This document shows positions 56,437 to 64,000 of a stretch of 64,000 nt of DNA, piece by piece. This DNA comes from Linnemannia schmuckeri (taxonomy: Eukaryota > Mortierellomycota > Mortierellomycetes > Mortierellales > Mortierellaceae): NCBI GenBank assembly GCA_029449235.1, contig JANATG010000007.1, positions 434,001 to 498,000 of the forward strand, read 5' to 3'. The notes under the pieces are model-generated. The model saw only the letters and a list, made by a program, of their open reading frames with translations. It ran no database searches and was not told where the DNA came from. The position numbers were made by a program, and so were the translations under genes. Numbering within the stretch: the stretch's first letter is position 1; each line of letters begins with the position of its first letter.

Positions 56437-57930
56437 GCTTTTGGAGCTGTCGACCTCTCTCAGGACAATCCTCTCACGATTCAAGGACGAACGGACGGAC
56501 ATGCCTCCTCGGCCAAGGCCGAACTTCTGGGTCTTCTAGCTGCAATTCTGGCAGCACCTCCGGAGCAGGACATTATAGTTCGCCTTGATAACCAGTCAGT
56601 GGTAGACCAGTACCGCCGACTAGTAAAGAATCGTCGGAATGTTCTGCCCAGGAAGCGGTTCAGGAGCACATACGCTGGTATTTGGGCGGTACTCTGGCAG
56701 ATTGTGGAAACTCGGCCAGGCGGGGTTGAGGTGGAGTGGATAAAGGGACATAGCAATGTACATGGGAATGAGCTTGCAGACCAGGCGGCAAAGGAGGCTG
56801 CACAGAGCGACACAGTACCCGTAGTGGTGGATCTGGCGCAACAGACGGACATTAGGAACTTTGCATATTGTTACGGTGGGCTTGTGGAGATTGATCTTCG
56901 GCAGCTGCTCAAACAACAAACGACAATTCGGCACCATCAGGCCTGGACAGCACAGAGGCGAGTCAAGAGGGCGATCCCAGACATCGAGGACGTGGAGTGG
57001 CGATCGACCCTGGCCCATGTTCATGATAGGCGAGCCGTCTTTACATTCTACAGCAACAGCAAGGACTCTCACCAACGTACACATCACATCAAGAAGCTGC
57101 ATGGCATGTTGCCCACTTTGAACTCTATGCAAGCGCGCAAACCGGACCTTTATTCGACCTGCCTGTGCCGACGATGCGAGCTTGAGGAGGAGGACAACAA
57201 ACATGTCTGGAATTGTCCCCTTGCTGCAGAAACCACCACTACGATCTGGAAGGAGGCCATGGATAGGATTGATGGGTGGGGTGTACAGGCAACAAACAGC
57301 TACAACGCCGCCAGGAAGCGTGAATATGATCGTGCGATTGCCCATGGACGCCAGATGCCAAGGCCGGTCCCCATACACTGGCAGTCGCCCTCGGATGCGG
57401 AACACGTTCAAGGATTCTCTTCTATCGGTGGAGCTCGAGCCGTGCACAGCGGTAGTCCTGCTCCCGATCGTGATGAGAACCCCAAGTGGAGTGTCTCGGA
57501 CCTCCTTCGCGGTATCACCCCCAAGAGTATGTTAACTGAATGGTCCGCGGTTTTCCGAACCCCACAGTCCATCGCCAAGACAGTTTTGCATAGGTTTGTT
57601 GGCTACCTGGAGGCGCAGGCTTCGGAGTTGATATGGAAGCCTCGGTGCTCCGCGACGATCGCGTGGGAGCAGACACAAGGCATCTCCGTCAAGAACAAGA
57701 CCTCCAAGTACACAGGTCCCCGAGGTGACTGGAGTCAGGGATACGGCTACATCACACAAGATGGTTTTTGCCCGTGTGGCGCTTCGCTAGCCACACATGA
57801 GAATGGGCGCTGCCCTGGAGCGTCCATGGATCCACGCGCGGCCGATGAGCGGTTGCTGGATAGTTTGTTGGGAAGGAGGAGATTGTCATTAATGGAGAGG
57901 ATGGGAAGAATTCCTTTTATTCGTGTTTAA
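56437..57930 (+). pseudogene. RNase H-domain ORF of copy B, 5'-truncated but open
   Basis: Frame open from AFGAVDLSQDNPL to the stop at 57928-57930 (about 497 codons), colinear with the second half of the copy A protein at roughly 90 percent identity by eye. The first RNase H Asp (YSDGS) is lost by truncation. Glu (AKAELLGL), Asp (RLDNQSVV) and the terminal GHSN..NELADQ remain. Both Cys/His clusters are intact (CLCRRCELEEEDNKHVWNCP and CPCGASLATHENGRCPG). Before copy A landed, the 5' stub supplied an ATG in this frame (MKNVSQ-AFG), so a 503-codon ORF would have been available. Confidence 0.85.
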
Positions 57931-58118
57931 TTTTATTTTCTTCTATTGAAGCTGTGAGGAGCAGCGGCAATTGTTGCGCAGAGCCAGGTTGTGGACCGGA
58001 CTGCGACTGGTGGATGGCTCTTGGAAGAGTTTGGTATGTAGCTCCTTTCACTATCGAATGCCTTTCTTGGGCTTTTCACTGGAGAAATAAAATTGCGTAC
58101 GAAAAAAAAAAAAAAAAA

Positions 58119-58130
58119 GGCGCCACTAAC
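58119..58130. repeat. Target-site duplication of copy B, right
   Basis: GGCGCCACTAAC right after A17 of copy B; perfect match to 53110-53121. Confidence 0.9.
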
Positions 58131-58146
58131 TTGAATGTTGCTCCCG

Positions 58147-58570
58147 GGCGGGCGAGCCCACCAAGTTGGTAAAGCTTCCCCCTCTCAGCGCGAGGGTCGT
58201 GGGTTCAGACCTACGAAGACACGCTCAATTAGGATTTGACGGTATTGCGCTAGTCTCCCCTGCCCAGGAGGCCTGAGACGAAATAGTTCTCAGACGCATG
58301 CAAGTGCATGGACAGAGTGAGTATGCCCACTATATGGCTACGTTACTCTGGTGATGAGCCAGTCGGAATGCCGTGTGGAGCCTGCCAACAACGGCGGACC
58401 GCTTAGACCAACCTTTCAAGTGCTCAAGTACATTCTGTCGGGTAACCGGCTTCCTGCACAAGCATACTAAAAATGCCTCTGTGCAAAATAAGTACTCGCA
58501 CCTAGTCAAGACTTAGATTAAAAAAAATATCGTGTACTGCACAGATAGGCCATGTCAGAGGCAATTCTAG

Positions 58571-58603
<33 letters not shown>
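58147..58603 (+). mobile_element. tRNA-headed SINE with poly(A) tail
   Basis: 457-bp insertion in copy C flanked by the 13-bp duplication AATGTTGCTCCCG (58134-58146 and 58603-58615, the terminal A shared with the tail). The head resembles a tRNA gene: A-box-like CCACCAAGTTGGTAAAGC, a stem CCCTC/GAGGG around loop TCAGCGC (Ala AGC by position), and B-box-like GTGGGTTCAGACC. A body of about 350 bp without an ORF follows, then A33. This is the anatomy of a Pol III SINE mobilised by a LINE. Confidence 0.8.
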
Positions 58604-58606
<3 letters not shown>

Positions 58607-59049
58607 TTGCTCCCGATCGTGATGAGAATCCCAAGTGGAGTGTCTCGGACCTCCTCCGCGATATCACCCCCAAGAGTATGTTAGCTGGATGGTCCGCGGT
58701 TTTCCGGACCTCACAGTCCATCGCCACGACGGTTTTGCGCAAGTTTGTTGATTACCTGGAGGCGCAGGCTTCGGAGTTGATATGGAAGCCTCGGTGCTCC
58801 GCGACGATCGCGTGGGAGCAGACACAAGGCATTTCTGTCAAGAACAAGACCTCCAAGTACACAGGCTCCCGAGGTGACTGGAGTCAGGGATACGGATACA
58901 TCGCCCGAAATGGTTTTTGCCCGTGTGGCGCTTCGCTAGCCACACATGAGAATGGGCGCGGCCGATGAGCGGTTGTTGAACAGTTTGTTGGGAAGGAGGA
59001 GATTGTCATTAATGGAGAGGATGGGAAGAATTCCTTTTATTCGTGTTTA
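58604..59049 (+). pseudogene. C-terminal RNase H-ORF fragment of copy C
   Basis: Reads PDRDENPKWSVSDLLRDI onward, homologous to the last 140 codons of copies A and B. A 29-bp deletion relative to copy B (between GGGCGC and GGCCGATGAG, with GCGC microhomology at both sides) removes the end of the second Cys/His cluster and shifts the frame, giving an early stop at 58966-58968. The old stop region lies near 59049. Confidence 0.8.
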
Positions 59050-59193
59050 GTTTTATTTTCTTCTATTGAAGCTGTGAGGAGCAGCGGCAATTGTTGCGCA
59101 GAGCCAGGCTGTGGACTGGACTGCGACTGGTGGATGGCGCTTGGAAGAGTTCGGTATGTAGTCCCTTTCACTATCAATGTCTCCTTTGGGGTA

Positions 59194-60053
59194 TAAAAAG
59201 AAGTGGATTTGCAGTAACAAAGCAAAAGCGACGGACGTGCCTGGGTATGTTCTTTTCCCTCCTACCCCACGACTACAATTTGAGTGTGAACGCGCAAGTT
59301 TCGTCAAACTTGTAGGAGGATATCTTAGTTGTATACACTATGACATTCTGTCTTTGTTCATTATTTTCTCCTCACTGCCAGCAAGTGTCGTTGAAAACGC
59401 CTCTACCAGTGTTAAAGTGCAATATCAAACCTTTATTGGTAATAGTTGATCCTAGCGAGGCCGTCTTGACGATAAAGTGTGCGCGGGTGGACAATTAGAC
59501 GGAGAAAAATGGCATACTGTAATTTCTCGTGCCTAGTAGATAACGAGGTAATGGACTCGTTTTTACAAACAATATACCCGATGCGATGGCACTGACCAAG
59601 AGAGAGGCATAGTTCCTCCATTTTTTTTATATGGTTAAAATATGAGCAATTTGAGGCTCTTTAGATGCAAGTTGTGAACAGTTAGGCGTCTCCAGCCGAC
59701 AGACGATAGAAGATGGTTGAGATGCGGCCGGGGTTATGATTGGCCTGCTATTGACTTGGTCGCGGAGATACTTTCGTTGTTGGTTGCACGGACGCTTTCG
59801 GCTTGTGTGGCTGAACCAAAGGAAAATTGTCAGGAAAAATTCATTGGCGCAGAAGCAAGGGTGCCTGAACCGAACTGGAAAATAACAAAAAGAAGACCTC
59901 TCGCTATTGTTGTTTTTCTTGCTTCCTTTTCCTCGACTTTTTCTTTTACTCTCTCTCCTCTATTTCCATCTAACCCTACCTTCTTTCATCTTTCTGTCCT
60001 CGTTACCCCTTTCATATCCCTTCTCCTTATTGTAATAACCTACTGAACACATC
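59194..60053. other. Spacer between copy C and the ERMP1-like gene
   Basis: Single-copy sequence without recognised features. The last 130 bases (59915-60045) are CT-rich, the usual leader of genes in this window. Confidence 0.6.
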
Positions 60054-63000
60054 ATGGCTTCTTTGAAGCAGCGCTATGCCAATGGGATGAACCTAAAGGA
60101 ATCCGACACCACCGTTAATAAGCTTCACCTCGATAACAACCAAAAAGCCACCCGATCCGCAGAAACTATCTTCGAGAGAATCCTGTCACCAAAAACTGCT
60201 CTCTCTGCCTGGGCTATCTTTGTTGGATTCGTTGCATTCTTTCTGCTTGTCGCCTATGGCGGCCATTATACTCTCCCGAATCCAGTCGTCGAAGAACATA
60301 ACCCCGTCACTGGGATGCCTCAGATCTCTGAAGCCAACATCCGGCGGATAATAGGATACCTTTCAGAGGACATTGGTCTTCGTGTCTCTGGTACAGCGCA
60401 GGATGCCGAGACGGAGCGGTATCTAATCAAGGAGATTGAGCTCATTGAGGAGAAGGCTAAGATTGCAAGGGCCCGTGGCGCCGTTGATCTGCCCAAGATT
60501 GATACATGGGTTCAAGTCGGCGATGGATCTCATCAGTTTGACTTTATGCACGAAGGTAAGCCATTTTTTGCTGTTCATGATTCTACTATTCACTTTTTTT
60601 ATACGTTGATAGCTGACTCTGTTTTTTTTCTTGATGAGACTATTTTAGTTGTGATGAAGATGTACAGTAATCTGACCAATATTGTTGTTCGTCTGTCATG
60701 CGGGCCCGAGTGCGACCAGAATGCCGTCCTGCTGAACGCTCATTACGACACCACCCTCGGTAGTCCTGGCGCCGTCGACGATGGGCTGGGAGTAGCTGTC
60801 ATGATGGACATCTTGCGAGTTATGAGTATGAGCCCTGCCCCCAAGAAGAACAGTGTCATCTTTTGTGAGTGTCCTTTTTTTATATTTTCAACCATCGTTT
60901 TGATTTCAGCACTTGCCGTGACCAAAGAAAAAAGAGTTTTTAACGCAAACCCTATGCATATATTTAATACCTTTTGACAGTGTTCAACGGTGCCGAAGAA
61001 TCCTTCCAAGATGCATCGCACTCATTCATTGTCAACCATGAACTCAAAGGATCTGTCAGGGCTGTGGTCAATATGGAAGGTAGTGGCTCAACTGGTCCCG
61101 AGATCTTGTACCAGGCCAATGCTCAAATCATGATTGACGCCTACAAGAAAGCTCCATACCCACATGGTACTGTCCTTGCCAACGATCTCTTTGCAACTGG
61201 GATCATCCTCTCAGATACCGACTTTCGTATCTTCCGCGAGTAGGTGTCCTTTCTCGTCAACCCCCTTTTTTTTTACAATGCAGAGAGGGTCTTTTCTAGG
61301 ATGTTCGAGTGTCTGCTAATACTTTTCCCTTCTACCACTAATGTGGATTTTAGCCATGGCAACATCACAGGAATCGACATGGCCGTTTACAAGAACAGCT
61401 ATGTATATCACACGCCATTGGACGTAAACGAGAACATGGAGTCCGGCCTTCCTCAGCATATGGGCGAAAACGTCCTGGCGATTGTCAACCATGTCGCGAA
61501 CCAGGCCGATCTGAGTAAAATCCCCGAGTTGGTAAATGACATCGTCTATTTCGACTTTATCGGATTGTTCTTTGTCACATATTCTATCGCAACCGCGACC
61601 AAGATTCATATTTTCCTTGTTGTCTTTGCTATCGTCTCCCTCTCGATTGGAGCCTCACGACCCTCCATTAAGTCTGTCCTCTCAATCCCTGTCAGCTTTG
61701 CCGCAGCCTTGGCAGGACCTTTGACCTTGGCGACTCTATTTGTCACGTTGGGTAAACCCATGCAGTGGTTCTCGCATGAATGGTACCCCTTAATGACGTT
61801 TGGCCCCTTGTCTGTCGCTTGTTTGTTGGCTGTCCAGTACGCGGTCCATGATCCCAAGGCTAGCTCAGGCGCCAATGAGCTGAGCGTCTTCTCTGGACTT
61901 CAGGTCTTTTTTACGGTCGTCTTGGGTCTGACTACCTACGCTGGCATTGCCAGCAGTTTCATTCTTGCCATGTTTTCCTTCTCGCTTACGGCTGCTCTGG
62001 TCTACAACCGCACGCGTGTGGGTACCCAGAAGCGAGTCAATGGACAGGTAGATCAAGTTGAGGTCAACGGGGTTGACTTTATAAGCTACCTTGTGGCCTC
62101 GACACTTCCTACCACCTACTTTGCCAGCGTCGCCTATTCTCTAATTGATATTTTAGTCCCTCTGACCGGTCGCCTGGGACCCAGCACCCCCGTCGACCAC
62201 ATCGTCGCCGGATTGGTTGGACTCGTCTCTTTCCTCGTCTGCCCTCCTCTCTTGGCTTTTGCCCATCGATTCGGTCGACCCGTTCTTCTGAAGCTCATCA
62301 CCGCCCTATTGGTTGCCCAGATCCTATTGTTCCTCTACACCTTGGTGGTCCTGACTCCTTATGACCACATGCATCCCAAGCGCATGTTTGTCCAGCATCT
62401 CCGCAACACCACCTCGGGCGAAACAGCCGTCTTCCTCGCCCATGCCGACCAAGGCGCGATCTACGACAGTTACATTTCTCGTCTCGAGGACATGTTTGGC
62501 GCCAAGGCCGTCTATAAGACCTCCAAAGAAGACAAGGACGATTGGAACTCTGTCTTCCCCATCTCCGAATTCATCGACTCGTTCGTCATCGACACAACTC
62601 CTTACATCCGTTCCCAGACCACCAACAAGACCATCGCAGAGTCGACTGCGCCCCTGACCGATCTGATCAAGAACGCACCCCGCCTGACAACAGAGGACGT
62701 CTCGTATGATCCAACAGCGGGGCTCCGTAAGATGACCCTCCTTTGCAGTTTCCCCGATCACATATGGACAGTTATTACTTTTGACGCCCAACTCAAGAGC
62801 TGGTCCCTCTCCTCTGCGCCCCCTTCTGCGGAAAGGTTTCATTATGTGATTCGAAACGCAGGTGGGTATGGCACAGACGGGTGGCGTTTGGATCTGGAGT
62901 ATGCTGCCGCAGGGCCTGAGGATAAGCTGAGGATCGAGATGATTTCAATGGAGACTGAGGGGTTTGATTGGCGTGTGGAGAAGGAGAGGGAGCTTGAGGG

Positions 63001-63100
63001 GACTGGCGAGATTGCCGTCATGCGCAAGATCGTTCGCGCACAGCCGGACTTTCTTGCACTGACTTATATGAGCACCGTAGCCACCGTGTTCAACCTCTAG
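60054..63100 (+). CDS. ERMP1: ER metallopeptidase 1-like (M28 family), 4 exons, 907 aa
   Basis: Multi-pass ER zinc aminopeptidase-like protein. Exons: 60054-60555, 60649-60864, 60981-61239, 61354-63100. A cytosolic N terminus is followed by TM1 ('AWAIFVGFVAFFLLVAYGG', about residues 53-72). The luminal M28 domain shows all metal ligands and catalytic residues in order: NAHYDT, GAVDDGLG, NGAEES, VNMEGSG and YHTPLD. Then come about eight hydrophobic helices ('FIGLFFVTYSIATATKI', 'IPVSFAAALAGPLTLATLF', 'GLQVFFTVVLGLTTYAG', 'LITALLVAQILLFLYTLVV') and a C-terminal luminal domain of about 220 residues, as in ERMP1/FXNA and fungal relatives. Length is typical. The ATG is the first after a CT-rich leader. 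Confidence 0.93.
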
Positions 63101-63210
63101 TGCAGCTCTCATTCCTCTTATTTTTTCGTTTCTTCTGTAATCACTTTTTTCAATACCTACCAGTCAAGTCTATTACTATACGCCGAATAAAAAACAAATG
63201 AGCTAAATAC

Positions 63211-63252
63211 GATGATGCTGATGACGATGATGATGCTACTGATGATGATGAG
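63211..63252. repeat. GATGAT triplet repeat
   Basis: Imperfect GAT/GAC/GCT run in the 186-bp gap between two convergent stop codons. AATAAA for the ERMP1-like transcript is just upstream (about 63184). Confidence 0.85.
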
Positions 63253-63286
63253 TAGCGCGAAATAAACTTTTTGTGGTTTTTGTTTC

Positions 63287-64000
63287 TTAGTTTCGTCTCA
63301 TGGATCCCAGAATATCGTCCAACGATGGAGCAGGCTTGGGAGGGGACGGCCGTGGAGCCGGGGGACGACTGACTCCAGAAGGGTAACTCTTTTGGATCGG
63401 GATGACTCCTGCTGCAAGTCTTTCACGAAGAGGGATACTGTTGGAACCGGATGACATTGAAGGCTACAAAGGAAAAAAGTGTGGCAGATTAGAACAATAC
63501 ATCGCCTTACGGACGCACTCATTGAAATGAGAACCGTGTGATGCTTTTACCTTTGCGGGCAGCGTCTTTCTCTTGATAAAGAGACTTGACTGGGGCTTTG
63601 CTCGCTTGGGCGAAGGTGGCCTCTCGGGTGGTGCATGTGAGGGTCTGCCAGAAGATTTGTCGTGACTTCTATCTTTGGTCTGGTAGGTCAAGACATAGTA
63701 ATAAAAAGTATCAGCCAAATTTCTTTGAAGAGCATGTAAAGACAAATCAACAAGAAGTCCTTGAAGTACCTCTTCCACGCGACGACTTAGCGATGACGCG
63801 TCGGGAGAACCGTCCTGTTTCCGCTTGTGTCCATTCTCATGGAGCGGCGCAGGGGCAGGCGCATGGGCAGGGGAAGTAACAGTCAGAGGACGACGTGGAG
63901 GTAGGTTCTTGAATGTTCGTCCATTGCTAGAGCCTGAATGAAAGGCCTCTTGGCGGCGGTCTAGTTGCCTGCCACGTACAGGCAGTGGTTCAATCTGAGA
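63287..64000 (-). CDS. C-terminal part of an unrecognised gene (incomplete at the window edge)
   Basis: Three exons in coding order: beyond 64000 to 63770 (open at the edge), 63679-63551, 63463-63287, all phase 0. The visible 178 residues are polar and probably disordered: Arg/Pro-rich 'NLPPRRPLTVTSPAHAPAP', basic 'ENGHKRKQDG', 'PERPPSPKRAKPQSSLFIK' (possible nuclear-localisation-type sequence and proline-directed phosphorylation sites), and the end 'PAPSLDDILGSMRRN'. I cannot name the family from this tail. Support comes from three frame-consistent exons with good GT-AG borders and a clean stop. Confidence 0.65.

Larger units (their letters stand above)
53122..58118 (+). mobile_element. Retroelement copy B, interrupted by copy A
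   Basis: Copy B consists of 53122-53140 plus 56437-58118 (or 56421-58118 counting the duplicated 16 bp). It is split by copy A and bounded outside by the 12-bp duplication GGCGCCACTAAC. It is 5'-truncated: its body begins within the RNase H domain relative to copy A. It ends with the shared 3' tail 'GAGAAATAAAATTGCGTAC' and an A17 run. 5' truncation, A-tail and a variable-length duplication are the signature of target-primed reverse transcription, as for LINEs. Confidence 0.85.
58137..59193 (+). mobile_element. Retroelement copy C, 5'-truncated, interrupted by a SINE
   Basis: Homology to copies A/B starts at about TTGCTCCCG (58137-58146), is broken by the SINE, and resumes at 58604, covering the C-terminal part of the ORF and the 3' UTR. 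By eye it is closer to copy B than to A. After the MATCH 'CTATCAATGTCTCCTTTGG' the sequence diverges, and no poly(A) tail or duplication is found, so the 3' end is lost or altered; 59193 is approximate. Confidence 0.75.

Noticed and set aside
58147..58222. A functional tRNA-Ala gene at the SINE head
   Set aside because: The acceptor stem does not close, the T-loop deviates (TTCAGAC) and the sequence runs on into a body with an A-tail between target duplications; a tRNA-derived head is the better call.
1..64000. CRISPR arrays, bacterial operons or ribosome binding sites
   Set aside because: Eukaryotic spliced genes throughout; the only regular repeats are microsatellites and the mobile elements listed.

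Overview
This is a fungal nuclear contig, most likely from the Mortierellomycota (Mortierella/Linnemannia/Podila group); the lineage call is inference. The genes carry many short GT-AG introns with GTAAGT-like donors, gene spacing is moderate, and CT-rich tracts lie before most start codons. The gene families are those of an early-diverging filamentous fungus: exportin-T, an atypical heterotrimeric G-alpha, endosulfine/Igo1, striatin, TBCB, ELL, casein kinase 2 alpha, MED14, a PAP2 phosphatase and an ER M28 metallopeptidase. Gene models were built by hand, joining exons by reading frame, GT-AG borders and family conservation. In every complete spliced model the intron phases agree and the CDS is a multiple of three.

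Layout. 0-11 kb: exportin-T (+) convergent with a long-intron G-alpha gene (-). 11-23 kb: a 3.2 kb CT-rich spacer, an Igo1/endosulfine gene (+), an unrecognised two-TM Q-rich membrane protein (-), then 3.5 kb without a recognisable gene. 23-31 kb: striatin (-) divergent from tubulin cofactor B (+). 31-40 kb: a degraded SDF2 (MIR-domain) pseudogene, a Tim17-family mitochondrial protein, ELL and CK2-alpha, all on the minus strand. CK2-alpha and MED14 (+, 40-45 kb) share an 818 bp divergent promoter holding a perfect CRE and a TATA box inside an inverted repeat. 46-50 kb: a C1-finger/Pex24-like membrane protein (+) convergent with a diacylglycerol-pyrophosphate-type phosphatase (-). 51.3 kb: a 58-residue secreted-peptide gene.

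51.6-59.2 kb is a mobile-element cluster around one tRNA-Gly(GCC) gene. It holds a frameshifted Tc1/mariner copy with TA target duplication and three copies (A, B, C) of a poly(A)-tailed retroelement. The retroelement protein has an RNase H domain and two Cys/His clusters but no reverse transcriptase in the sequence present. Copy A sits inside copy B, and a tRNA-like-headed SINE sits inside copy C. Target-site duplications of 16, 12 and 13 bp allow the order of insertion to be read. 60-64 kb: an ERMP1-like metallopeptidase (+) and the 3' end of an unrecognised gene (-) that runs off the window.

The most notable items are the nested retroelement stack with its RT-less RNase H ORF, the SINE, the SDF2 pseudogene, a strongly paired hairpin in exportin-T intron 1, the secreted micropeptide, and the non-canonical G-alpha P-loop and N-terminus.
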